DNA of 64,000 nt, from assembly GCF_000312125.1 (NCBI RefSeq), contig NZ_HE978644.1, positions 262,510-326,509 on the forward strand. Direction: 5' to 3'. The position numbers and the translations under genes are program-made. Of the stretch, positions 9,246 through 18,661 are shown one piece after another. Positions within the stretch are counted from its first letter, which is position 1; every line of letters starts with the position of its first letter. The notes beneath the pieces were generated by a model. It saw only the letters and a program-made list of their open reading frames with translations. It had not been told where the DNA came from and did no database searches. Source of the DNA: Timonella senegalensis JC301 (lineage in GTDB: Bacteria > Actinomycetota > Actinomycetes > Actinomycetales > Cellulomonadaceae).

Positions 9246-9307
9246 CATCGAGAGTATTCCTGCGCCCACTCTCGACGTCGAGAGTGGGCGCAGGAATACT
9301 CTCGATG
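9246..9307. repeat. 62-bp perfect palindrome, family A copy 2
   Basis: Perfect mirror symmetry about ACGT at 9275-9278. It has the same outer arm (ATCGAGAGTATTC) and core (CCCACTCTCGACGTCGAGAGTGGG) as the other copies and differs in the middle of the arm (CTGCG in place of TCTAG or CTGAG). It starts 13 bases after the ABC operon stop and could serve as its terminator, although no U-run follows. GGGCGAGGTTC follows it, as it also does after copy 3. Confidence 0.95.
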
Positions 9308-9763
9308 GGGGAAGGGCGAGGTTCTGCTAGTAGGGCAAGGTGAGATCTCGCGAGCTCTGGTCGGCCTCTGGCTGGAGGGCTGAGCGTTCTCGAGTCACTC
9401 CGCACCTACGCGCCAATCTCAACAGTCGAGACGAAGGTGGATAGGGTAGTTCCGCCCTGGGTTTAGTTGAACGTGAGTTCTTGCATTGCAAGGCAGCGTT
9501 GTAACGGTCAGCATCGTCATGAGCGGGATTCATGCGGCTCCTGACAACTGGGCGAGTCGCAAACTGGGGGGTGTGCAAGAATTTCAGCCTCACTGTTACA
9601 ACATGGGATGAATGGTATTGGTGACCGTATTTTGTGGTCTTGTGCCCAATGCCTTCGCGATTTAAATTCATGGATTGAACGCTGCCAAGGGCTCTCAATC
9701 CTGTAATTGTGCGGGAACGTCGAGTGTGTGCAGCGGCCCTTTCGGGACTCAATGAGGAGAAGA
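9308..9763. other. Intergenic region upstream of the amylase
   Basis: No gene is supported in this stretch. It contains a 13-bp perfect palindrome (9480-9492), listed separately as a possible operator, and a locally A+T-rich segment GATTTAAATTCATGGATTGA near 9658-9677 that may hold promoter elements. The translation signal GAGGAGAAG lies directly before the amylase ATG. Confidence 0.4.
9480..9492. promoter_or_regulatory. Candidate LacI/MalR-type operator CTTGCATTGCAAG
   Basis: A perfect 13-bp palindrome (CTTGCA-T-TGCAAG) lies about 270 bp before the amylase. Actinobacterial maltose regulators of the LacI family are known to bind TTGCA/TGCAA-type inverted repeats, so maltose/starch control is a reasonable inference. 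No maltose regulator is present in this window. Confidence 0.4.
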
Positions 9764-12592
9764 ATGCACACCCAAGAACTCCAAAAGCGACGGACCATCA
9801 GTGCCGGAGCTGAGCGCCTCATCGGCGTCAAAGCAGCGAGGCGAGCGGTAGGGGCGGTCTCCGCTCTCACGCTCGCGATTCTCGCGATCTACCCGGGTGC
9901 GCCCGGTTCGGCCTATGCAGCCACTTTGACTACTGCTGCGAAGCCTCCTGTGGCAGCGCAAGCCAGTGTGACTGTCTCGGCCCCTTCAACTGGCGTACTC
10001 CCCAACAGCCAGATCGCGAAATCGGCACCCGCAGGTGTCAATGGTTCAGATGTCATTCTGAACCTCTTCCAATGGAACTGGGTCTCAGTGGCTAAGGAAT
10101 GTCCAAGTCTCGGTGCTTCAGGGTACGGGTATGTCCAGGTCTCACCTCCTCAAGAACACATCATTGGCTCCCAATGGTGGACGAGCTATCAGCCGGTGAG
10201 TTACCGCATCGAATCCAAGTTGGGTACACAAGAACAGTTCTCGGCGATGGTCTCCGCATGTGCGGATGCCGGCGTAGGAATTATTGCGGATGCTGTCATT
10301 AACCACATGACAGGCCAAGTGACCTCGGGTGTTGGTTGGGCGGGAACCGACTACGACCTTGAGAGTTATCCCGGTCCCGACGGTCGGTACAGTGCCGAGA
10401 ATTTTCACGAGTGCAAGTCAGACATCGGCAACTACAACGACCGCGATGAAGTGCAGAACTGCAGACTTGTGGGCCTGCAGGATCTGGACACCAGCTCGGA
10501 GTACGTGCGGTCTGAGATCGCAGCGTACCTAGACCACCTAGCAGGTCTTGGGGTTAAGGGTTTCAGGATCGACGCGGCCAAGCACATGGCGGCTGCGGAT
10601 ATCGCCGCAATCAAGGCTGCGACGACTTCCGCCAAGGACCTGTACTGGGTCCACGAGGTCATCGGCTCTGCGTCTGAGCCCATCAAGACCTCCGAGTACA
10701 CCGGCATTGGGGATGTGCACGAGTTCAACTACGCCCGCGGCCTGAAGTCCGCCTTCGATGGATCGATTTCACGGCTCCAATACGTTGGTACCGGCTGGAG
10801 CCTGCTGGCATCCTCACATGCGGGCGTGTTCGTGGATAATCATGACACTGAGCGCAACGGCGAGACCATGAACTACAAGTGGGGCGCCAAGTACAAGCTT
10901 GGCAACATGTTCATGCTGTCATATCCGTACGGTTCGCCGTCTATTTACAGCGGCTACGAGTTTGAAGAGCGCGACGCTGGCGCGCCGCAAGACGCCAACG
11001 GGCTTATCGACGATGTTGCTTGCTCGAGTGGTGCCTTTACCTGCCAGCATCGCAGCCCTGAAATTAAGAACATGGTTGGCTTCCACAATCTTGTTGCTGG
11101 AACCACAATTAACAACTGGCAGAACGTCTCCAACAACTTTGTGGGTTATGGAAGAGGCAATAAGGGATTTGTTGCACTCAACAACACCGCACACACCGAG
11201 AACTACACCTTTGCAACTCGTCTTCCAGCGGGCACCTACTGCAATATTGTTTCTAACTCGGAGTTGAGTGGATGCGTTCAAGACATTGAGGTCACAGCGG
11301 ATGGTCGAGCCAGTGTCACGGTTGAGCCGTACTCGGGCATCGCGATCGACATCGACCATGCGACTCTTACCGGGGAAAACCCACAGGAGAACGCGGGCAC
11401 CACAACAGTCTTCTATCCCGCGGAGGTATTCGGTGAGGACTCGACTTACATCCACCACGGGGCAATACCGGGTTGGACCGCAGTTCCCGGAGTCAAAATG
11501 CAGCCGTCAGTATGTGAGGGCTGGGTCAGTGCTGAGATTCAGAATGAGGGTCCTTTTGAGGCCGTGTTCAATGACGGCGGAAGTCGCTGGGATAACCCAT
11601 CATCCGGAGGCAACTATGTCCTAGACGGCAACATTGCGACAGTTAAGGACAAGACAGTGTTTGGGACCTTGCCGTGTGACCCTGATTCGTTCCGGAACAC
11701 GGTGGTGTACTACGCCACCAATGGAGAGTGGGAGAACTACAACGTCCATTTCGAGGCTGGAATGGCCGGCTGGACCACTCCTCCGGGCAAACCCATGTCT
11801 CCCGCCTGCACGGGTTGGGTAAAGCGCACCATTCAGGTTGATGGCGAAGGCTTAACGCTCACGTTCAATGACGGCACGAGTTGGGACAACAATGGCGGCG
11901 CCAACTACTCAGCCTTTGGTCCAATCGTGTCCGTCTCGGACGGAGTTATTGGGGACACAAACCCGTGCGCTGGTCAGGAGGAAAGCGAAGAACTCCCAGA
12001 CACGGATATCGAAACTCCGACATTCGAGTTTGACGTGCTTGAGATCTACTACGCTGCCGACAAGGGGTGGCCAAAATACATGATCCACTACGGGTCCGGT
12101 AGCGAGTGGACTGCTGTGCCTGGTGTAGAGATGGACACCGTGACCTGTGAAGGTTGGGCTACCTTCTCGATTGCGAACGCTAAGAACGTGATGCTCACGT
12201 TTAACGATGGAGCTGAGGTCTGGGACTCGAATAACGGCGCAAACTACGCTGCTACGCACCAGACCATGACATTCTCAGGCGGCTCTGTAACGCACGAAAA
12301 CCCCTGCCTAGGCGGATCGGATGGTGGCACTGGTACTGATGGTGGTACTGGTACTGGTACTGATGGTGGCACTGGTACTGACGGCAACTCCGACTCAAAC
12401 GGTCCAGGTGGGGAAGGGGCTGATGGTAGCGCTGGCCCTGGCGGATCTGATGCAGAGCAGGGCGACGAGGTCCTCGCTGAAACGGGTGTCAGCATTGCCG
12501 GCGCCCTGGAGATGGCATTTGGAGCACTTGTCGCGTGCGGACTCATTGCGGTGGGGGCAGTAGCGGTACGGCGCGCCTCCCAACGGGTGTAG
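9764..12592 (+). CDS. Secreted, wall-anchored GH13 alpha-amylase with three starch-binding-like modules
   Basis: A 942-residue extracellular enzyme that hydrolyses alpha-1,4-glucan. It starts at ATG 9764 with GAGGAG spacing; an ATG at 9752 is possible. The N-terminal signal region (ALTLAILAIYP...AYAA) is followed by a GH13 catalytic domain (about residues 80-450). The nucleophile is Asp270 in GFRIDAAKH, the acid/base Glu298 in HEVIG, and the transition-state Asp361 in VDNHDTERN. After a beta domain come three repeats of a CBM25/26-like module, each with a TVFYPA/VVYYAT/EIYYAA strand, a GWTAVPG or GWTTPPG motif and FNDG...WDNN. A Gly/Thr/Asp linker then leads to LAETG (904-908), a membrane helix and an RRASQR tail. 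LAETG is the class-E sortase pentapeptide. This implies surface starch use. Confidence 0.93.
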   Translation: MHTQELQKRRTISAGAERLIGVKAARRAVGAVSALTLAILAIYPGAPGSAYAATLTTAAKPPVAAQASVTVSAPSTGVLPNSQIAKSAPAGVNGSDVILNLFQWNWVSVAKECPSLGASGYGYVQVSPPQEHIIGSQWWTSYQPVSYRIESKLGTQEQFSAMVSACADAGVGIIADAVINHMTGQVTSGVGWAGTDYDLESYPGPDGRYSAENFHECKSDIGNYNDRDEVQNCRLVGLQDLDTSSEYVRSEIAAYLDHLAGLGVKGFRIDAAKHMAAADIAAIKAATTSAKDLYWVHEVIGSASEPIKTSEYTGIGDVHEFNYARGLKSAFDGSISRLQYVGTGWSLLASSHAGVFVDNHDTERNGETMNYKWGAKYKLGNMFMLSYPYGSPSIYSGYEFEERDAGAPQDANGLIDDVACSSGAFTCQHRSPEIKNMVGFHNLVAGTTINNWQNVSNNFVGYGRGNKGFVALNNTAHTENYTFATRLPAGTYCNIVSNSELSGCVQDIEVTADGRASVTVEPYSGIAIDIDHATLTGENPQENAGTTTVFYPAEVFGEDSTYIHHGAIPGWTAVPGVKMQPSVCEGWVSAEIQNEGPFEAVFNDGGSRWDNPSSGGNYVLDGNIATVKDKTVFGTLPCDPDSFRNTVVYYATNGEWENYNVHFEAGMAGWTTPPGKPMSPACTGWVKRTIQVDGEGLTLTFNDGTSWDNNGGANYSAFGPIVSVSDGVIGDTNPCAGQEESEELPDTDIETPTFEFDVLEIYYAADKGWPKYMIHYGSGSEWTAVPGVEMDTVTCEGWATFSIANAKNVMLTFNDGAEVWDSNNGANYAATHQTMTFSGGSVTHENPCLGGSDGGTGTDGGTGTGTDGGTGTDGNSDSNGPGGEGADGSAGPGGSDAEQGDEVLAETGVSIAGALEMAFGALVACGLIAVGAVAVRRASQRV

Positions 12593-12624
12593 CAAGCCAG
12601 CTAGTCCCTTTGTGTGGAACTTGT

Positions 12625-12660
12625 CCTGGGCCCCCTCTTCATTTCGAGAGGGGGCCCAGG
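12625..12660 (+). terminator. Hairpin after the amylase gene
   Basis: Fourteen-base arms CCTGGGCCCCCTCT and AGAGGGGGCCCAGG are perfectly paired around TCATTTCG, 32 bases beyond the stop. The only T-rich tract after it is short (CATTTCTG). The strong GC stem suggests termination or 3'-end protection. Confidence 0.7.
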
Positions 12661-12822
12661 CATTTCTGCGTGTGGACTGCGAGATAAGGGCACTGCAGCC
12701 GGTGCGGGGAGAATGTTGCTTTTGTGCAGGGATGTCATGGCGGACTCGGGCTGTGCCGCTTCGCTTGTCGCACAAGCCCCGCCTTGATTCCTTCGGTTTC
12801 CCCGCTACCTCCCCACCTACTC

Positions 12823-12881
12823 ATCGAGAGTATTCCTGAGCCCACTCTCGACGTCGAGAGAGGGCCAGGAATACTCTCGAT
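12823..12881. repeat. Family A palindrome copy 3 (imperfect)
   Basis: The same outer arms (ATCGAGAGTATTC and its mirror) and centre (CTCTCGACGTCGAGAG) are kept, but the right inner arm reads AGGGCC where symmetry needs GTGGGCTC. This copy has therefore decayed by a base deletion and substitutions. It is followed by GGGAACGGGCGAGGTTC, resembling the flank of copy 2. Confidence 0.9.
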
Positions 12882-13066
12882 TGGGAACGGGCGAGGTTCC
12901 ACTACCTTCCCGTTTCCGCGAATGCCGTCGCCCGGTGTTGAATGCCATCCCCGCGCGACGGCCCTCGTTGCCTTTGCGCGGCCCTCGTTGCTTTTCCGAG
13001 GCCCTCACCAAGTAGGGTCGGGTCGGCGCTTGCTCGGTCGTCACTGACCCGGTCGTCACATACTTG

Positions 13067-13126
13067 ATCGAACGGATGATTATCGATCCGTTCGACACCG
13101 AACGGATCGATAATCATCCGTTCGAT
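13067..13126. repeat. 60-bp nested inverted repeat, family B, just upstream of mazG
   Basis: Two perfect 28-base arms are separated by ACAC (13095-13098). Each arm is itself an inverted repeat, CGAACGGAT-GATTATCG-ATCCGTTCG, so the nine-mer occurs four times in alternating orientation. This is the same four-part architecture as family A with a different sequence. It ends 15 bases before the mazG ATG and abuts its ribosome-binding site (GAAGGGAG), so it lies in the 5' leader or promoter of mazG. Confidence 0.93.
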
Positions 13127-13141
13127 GGAAGGGAGTGGGTC

Positions 13142-13972
13142 ATGCGGGGCAGGAGCCGAGGGCCAGCGGGCGTGAGGGACAATGAGAGGGTGACCAAGAT
13201 CGTCGAGAATCAGGGCCAGGACCAGCCGCAGGGTGGCGCCGCAGATCAGGGGCAGGAGTGTGCCGCAGGGCAGGGCCAGGACCAGCCGCAAGGTGGTGCC
13301 GCAGAACAGCGCAGGCTAGCGGGCATTGCCCGCGCAATCACGGTGATGGACCGCTTGCGGTCCCCGGGAGGATGTCCTTGGGACATCGAACAGACCCACG
13401 AATCGCTGGTGAAGTACCTGCTTGAGGAGTCGTACGAACTCGCTGATGCGGTGGACAACAACGACCGCGAGAACCTGCGCGAGGAGCTGGGAGACGTGCT
13501 GCTCCAGGTCCTATTCCACGCGAGGATCGCGCAGGAACACCCCACCGACCCCTTCACCTTTGACGATGTTGCGGGTGATTTAGCGGCCAAGCTCGAGTTC
13601 CGTCACCCGCACGTGTTTTCTGACGTCACGGTCTCAGGACCCGAGGAAGTCACAAAAAACTGGGCTGAACTCAAGAAACAGGAGAAGGGCCGGGAATCGG
13701 TTTTTGACGGGATTCCACTGGCACAAGGCGCACTATCACGCGCCCAGAAGGTGCTTGGCCGGGCCGCGCGGGATGAACGGATCGTGAACGCACTGGAAGT
13801 TGCGTCAGAAAACGTAGACAATAGAACCGACGCGGAAAAAATCGGATTTGAACTGCTCGAAATCGTGCGGCGCGCCGCACGTCTGGGCATCGACGCCGAA
13901 GGCGCGCTTCGCCAGACACTGACCAGTGTGGAAGGAAGTGCCCGCCGCGCCGAGGCGGAACTGACCGACTAA
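13142..13972 (+). CDS. mazG: Nucleoside triphosphate pyrophosphohydrolase MazG
   Basis: A 276-residue NTP pyrophosphohydrolase that hydrolyses (d)NTPs, including non-canonical ones, to NMP and PPi. The MazG core is clear: VMDRLRSPGGCPWDIEQTHESL, then the metal-binding EESYELADA, REELGDVLLQVLFHA and a second all-alpha segment near the C-terminus. The first 50 or so residues are an actinobacterial low-complexity extension with two copies of QGQDQPQGGAA encoded by near-identical DNA repeats (13210-13306). The start is ATG 13142 with GAAGGGAG. It precedes eno, a common actinobacterial order. Confidence 0.93.
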   Translation: MRGRSRGPAGVRDNERVTKIVENQGQDQPQGGAADQGQECAAGQGQDQPQGGAAEQRRLAGIARAITVMDRLRSPGGCPWDIEQTHESLVKYLLEESYELADAVDNNDRENLREELGDVLLQVLFHARIAQEHPTDPFTFDDVAGDLAAKLEFRHPHVFSDVTVSGPEEVTKNWAELKKQEKGRESVFDGIPLAQGALSRAQKVLGRAARDERIVNALEVASENVDNRTDAEKIGFELLEIVRRAARLGIDAEGALRQTLTSVEGSARRAEAELTD

Positions 13973-14178
13973 ACCTTGGTCAAGGCCGTGACGACACCGC
14001 CGTATTTCGACCAAACCCACACTGGGGGTGGAGCGAAGTACCACGGTTTCCAACAGACCTCGCAGGTCAGACCTGCACGGACAAGATGCCGGGCTGGCGC
14101 ACACAACAATAGGACGAATAGCCCCTCGCGGAGTGTGACCGGGCCAGTACGCTTGGTATGTAAACTCAAGTCTCTTGA

Positions 14179-15483
<1,305 letters not shown>

Positions 15484-15506
15484 TTATTAGCTGCTAAGCA
15501 CTAAAG

Positions 15507-15545
15507 CTGCGGTCCTGCCCCACAAGGGTAGGGCCGCAGTTTTTG
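15507..15545 (+). terminator. Rho-independent terminator of eno
   Basis: Arms CTGCGGTCCTGCCC and GGGTAGGGCCGCAG pair with two G-U positions around CACAA, followed directly by TTTTTGTT. It lies 24 bases after the eno stop and separates eno from the next gene. Confidence 0.88.
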
Positions 15546-15633
15546 TTACCCGGAATGTGGTGAAATCGTGAGGCGAACCTGTGCTGCGGCGTGGCGGGTA
15601 CCGGCCACACCTGTCTCTTGAGAAACTGGCGAT

Positions 15634-16620
15634 ATGCCTAGTTCGCGCCCACCGTCACCACGCTCCTCGAGCGGCGGTCCGGCGCGCCCGTCTCGTCCCG
15701 CGGGGAGGACCTCGCGGCCATCGAGTGGGCGGGTGCCTGCAGCAGGAGAATCGCACGGTAAGTCCGTACCTAAGCAGGCTCGGCCCACTGCTCCTCGTGC
15801 TGGTGCGAGGTCTTCCGGTGCAAAACCTGCTGGTGCGAAGCCAGCGGGAGCCCGGTCGAGCGGTGCTCAAAAGCCTGCGAACGCGGCTCGGGCAAGCAAC
15901 AGCAAATCTGCATCGAGCACACGACCCGCACAGAATCGTTCCGGATCGGCCTCCCAGCGCAAGGCTTCTCCATCGACCGGACGCAAGCCTTCACCAAAGG
16001 CAAGCGATGCAGCAAAGAAGGGCGCGACGGCCGGCGGGAACGTTTCCGCATACGCGGTCTCGTCCCCAATGGACCGGGGCACGGGAATCCTCAACTCGCG
16101 AGCAGCCAGGCGAATCCTCGTCGCAGCAGTCCTAGCAGTGTGTCTTCTTGTTGTACTTCCCGTGATGCGAAATTACATCAAGCAGTACAACGAGCTATCG
16201 GACCTTCGCGCGCAGATCGCTCAAGCGCAGGCAAAGAACAAAGCGTTGAGTAATGAGCTTGCGCGCTGGGATGATGAATCCTACGTGATTGCTCAGGCTC
16301 GAGAACGGCTGACCTTTGTGTTCCCAGGCGAGACCCCCTACAAGGTCATGGGCTGGGAGGACGAGGACGTTGTTGTCCCGCAGGACGAGAAGGACCCCGA
16401 CCTCTTCCCGGAGCAGAAGGTTCCTTGGTATCAGTCGATGTGGATGTCAATTGAGAAGGCGGGAACGCTAGGGGAAGAGGCCGACGGTTCCAAGCCGGGC
16501 TCTAAGTCCAGCTCTAAGGAAAAGTCCAAGGACTCATCCAAGAACGAGGACGAGGATTCTACGTCGGGGACTTCTGGTAAGGATTCAGGCGAGGAATCGA
16601 CAGGCGGCACCACAGACTGA
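15634..16620 (+). CDS. FtsB/DivIC-family septum formation protein
   Basis: A 328-residue single-pass membrane protein of the divisome. About 160 N-terminal residues are a disordered, basic Ser/Pro/Ala/Lys region with repeats such as AKPAGAKPAGARSSGA. Then comes one membrane helix (RRILVAAVLAVCLLVVLPV), followed by the FtsB/DivIC coiled coil (LRAQIAQAQAKNKALSNELARWDDESYVIAQARERLTFV). The C-terminus is an acidic Ser/Asp/Lys-rich tail. FtsB bridges FtsL and FtsQ to activate septal peptidoglycan synthesis. The location after eno and before DUF501 and ppx is conserved in actinobacteria. The start site has a weak ribosome-binding site and is less certain. Confidence 0.87.
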   Translation: MPSSRPPSPRSSSGGPARPSRPAGRTSRPSSGRVPAAGESHGKSVPKQARPTAPRAGARSSGAKPAGAKPAGARSSGAQKPANAARASNSKSASSTRPAQNRSGSASQRKASPSTGRKPSPKASDAAKKGATAGGNVSAYAVSSPMDRGTGILNSRAARRILVAAVLAVCLLVVLPVMRNYIKQYNELSDLRAQIAQAQAKNKALSNELARWDDESYVIAQARERLTFVFPGETPYKVMGWEDEDVVVPQDEKDPDLFPEQKVPWYQSMWMSIEKAGTLGEEADGSKPGSKSSSKEKSKDSSKNEDEDSTSGTSGKDSGEESTGGTTD

Positions 16621-16795
16621 CGGCGACGCCGCACGTGTGGACGCGAGCCCAACAGCGGAGAACTAGCGCGCCGAGAAGGGGCTCTTGTGCCTCCTGCTGT
16701 CGACCGCGCGCGGTGTGACCAAGCGCAGGTTCCTGCGGTCCGAATCTCTGGAACAATGGGACAGGAAAAAGTACGTTTCAATCCAAGGATCTTTT

Positions 16796-17308
16796 GTGAC
16801 TAAGACTGTGGGAACCAGCGAGTTCGCGGTAACCGAAGCCGACCTGGTAGCACTCGAAGAACAGCTCGGGCGTGTGCCCCGCGGAGTCGTCGGCATTGCT
16901 GCGCGCTGCGTTTGCGGTCGTCCGCTCGTGGTTCAGACCGCTCCTCGCCTCGAGGACGGCACTCCGTTCCCCACCACGTTCTACCTCACGCACCCCGCCG
17001 CGGTTTCGAACGCGAGCACGCTTGAGGCTAACGGCGTTATGAAGGAAATGTCCGAGCGCCTGCTGGTAGACGAGGAACTGGCAGCCAAGTATCGCCTCGC
17101 GCACGAGCACTACCTCGCATCGCGTGAAGCACTCGGGCATGTCGAAGAAATCGCAGGGATCAGCGCAGGTGGAATGCCCACCCGTGTGAAGTGCCTCCAC
17201 GTACTTATCGGACACGCACTCGCCGCAGGACCTGGTGTCCAGCCGCTCGGTGACGAGGCACTCGAGATGATCAAGGACCTGTGGAGCCCTGACATCTGCG
17301 CCTGCTGA
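16796..17308 (+). CDS. DUF501 family protein
   Basis: A 170-residue cytosolic protein of unknown function conserved next to ftsB and ppx in actinobacteria. GTG 16796 with AAGGA is chosen, although the frame is open from 16685. The DUF501 pattern is VARCVCGRP-like (IAARCVCGRPLVVQTAPRLEDGTPFPT), FYLTHP and the C-terminal GMPTRVKCLHVLIGHALAAGPGVNP-type block ending in CAC. The conserved Cys/His residues suggest metal binding, but that is an inference. Likely co-transcribed with the ppx gene 54 bases downstream. Confidence 0.88.
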   Translation: MTKTVGTSEFAVTEADLVALEEQLGRVPRGVVGIAARCVCGRPLVVQTAPRLEDGTPFPTTFYLTHPAAVSNASTLEANGVMKEMSERLLVDEELAAKYRLAHEHYLASREALGHVEEIAGISAGGMPTRVKCLHVLIGHALAAGPGVQPLGDEALEMIKDLWSPDICAC

Positions 17309-17362
17309 CGCAACTCACTGAACCAAGGCGGGGTTCGCTGCCCTGCCATCCCCTGCCCCGCG

Positions 17363-18394
17363 ATGTCAGATGCGAATGGAATGCTTGTAAACATGAGTGT
17401 TGATGTGGTCCTCCCCGAAACCCAGCCTGAGCTTGCCGCTGGTAGCGTGCGCGTAGCCGCAATTGACTGCGGAACGAACTCCATCCGCTTGCTTGTGGCT
17501 GATATTGATCGTGCCACTGGGGCGATGAAGGATCACGTGCGGCTTATGGAGGTCGTGCGCCTCGGGCAGGGAGTAGACCAGACTGGGCGTCTTGCTGAAG
17601 ACGCTCTCGAACGGACGTTTGCTGCGACGCGCAGGTACGCCGAGATCTGCGCCGCCTACGGTGTTGAACGGATTCGCTTTGTTGCCACGTCTGCCACGAG
17701 GGACGCGGAGAACCGCGACGTATTCGTGTCTGGCGTCAAGGCAGCGATCGGTGTCGAACCCGAGGTCGTATCCGGGGAAGAAGAAGCCGAGCTGAGCTTC
17801 GCTGGCGCGGTGAGCGTGCTCGGCACGGAGCACACCGGCCCCTACCTCGTGGTTGATCTTGGTGGTGGTTCGACAGAACTCGTGTTGGGCACAAAATCGC
17901 CCGTTGCCGCTTACTCCATGAATGTGGGTTGCGTGCGCATGACTGAACGCCACCTCAATTCCGACCCTCCCACTGCGGAGGAGATCGAGGCTGCGGCACG
18001 CGACATCAACGCGGCAATCGACGAGGCGAGCAAGCACGTTCCTATTGGCCGGACCGCCACGTTGGTCGGACTCGCTGGCACCATCACCACCGTGACCGCG
18101 CACGCACTCAAACTGCGTTCGTACGATCGCGAACAGATCAATGGGGCTGTCCTTCCGCTCAAGGCAGCCCAGGAATCGACCAAGAACCTCATGGAGCGCA
18201 ACCGCGCTGAGCGTGCAGCCCTGCCATTTATGCACCCGGGCCGCGTGGACGTCATCGGCGCCGGCGCACTCGTATGGTCGACCGTGATGGCGCGCGTCCA
18301 GGCCGCGGTAGCGCAGGCCGGGGGAGCGCTACGCACCACGGTGACCTCGGAGCATGACATTCTCGATGGGATTGCGCTCTCACTCGCGCGCTGA
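17363..18394 (+). CDS. ppx: Ppx/GppA family exopolyphosphatase
   Basis: A 343-residue ASKHA-fold enzyme predicted to remove phosphate from polyphosphate and/or pppGpp. The phosphate-1 motif is AAIDCGTNSIRLLVADI. ATSATRDAENR, then GEEEAELSFAGA and the phosphate-2 motif LVVDLGGGSTELVLG follow, and GLAGTITTVTA is the adenosine-motif equivalent. Its length matches the short actinobacterial Ppx1/Ppx2 class without the C-terminal HD domain. ATG 17393 is an alternative start. The stop codon lies within a triplicated 10-bp sequence (GCTGACGAGC, 18389-18418), and a U-tailed hairpin ends the transcript. Confidence 0.92.
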   Translation: MSDANGMLVNMSVDVVLPETQPELAAGSVRVAAIDCGTNSIRLLVADIDRATGAMKDHVRLMEVVRLGQGVDQTGRLAEDALERTFAATRRYAEICAAYGVERIRFVATSATRDAENRDVFVSGVKAAIGVEPEVVSGEEEAELSFAGAVSVLGTEHTGPYLVVDLGGGSTELVLGTKSPVAAYSMNVGCVRMTERHLNSDPPTAEEIEAAARDINAAIDEASKHVPIGRTATLVGLAGTITTVTAHALKLRSYDREQINGAVLPLKAAQESTKNLMERNRAERAALPFMHPGRVDVIGAGALVWSTVMARVQAAVAQAGGALRTTVTSEHDILDGIALSLAR

Positions 18395-18418
18395 CGAGCG
18401 CTGACGAGCGCTGACGAG
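18389..18418 (+). repeat. Three tandem 10-bp units GCTGACGAGC at the ppx stop
   Basis: The decamer is repeated three times and the first unit contains the ppx stop codon TGA. This is a small replication-slippage array with no evident function. Confidence 0.75.
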
Positions 18419-18430
18419 CACCTGGCCTCT

Positions 18431-18466
18431 CTGGGCCCAGCCATACACGGCTGGGCCCAGTTTTTT
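18431..18466 (+). terminator. Rho-independent terminator of ppx
   Basis: Arms CTGGGCCCAGCC and GGCTGGGCCCAG are perfect around ATACAC and are followed by TTTTTTG. A textbook intrinsic terminator. Confidence 0.92.
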
Positions 18467-18546
18467 GCCATTTTTCTGCGCATGATCGGCGCTTCCTGTG
18501 CACCATCTATGAGCGGTTACCTAACTATTGTGTAAAGAGACGTACT

Positions 18547-18601
18547 ATTTTGTAGCAGGTACTACGCGTTACGTAGTAGTGTTTCTTGCAAGGTACAAAA
18601 T
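18547..18601. promoter_or_regulatory. Inverted-repeat operator region upstream of padR
   Basis: ATTTTGTA (18547-18554) and TACAAAAT (18594-18601) form a widely spaced inverted repeat. Between them lies ACTACG-CGTTA-CGTAGT (about 18561-18577). It sits 60-115 bp before the PadR gene in an unusually A+T-rich stretch. Autoregulation by the PadR protein is the natural inference. Confidence 0.5.
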
Positions 18602-18661
18602 CTTGCGGGGTAGAGCAGTCCAGGGCGCTACCCCGCACACAGCAATTGAAAGGAGCCGGTC

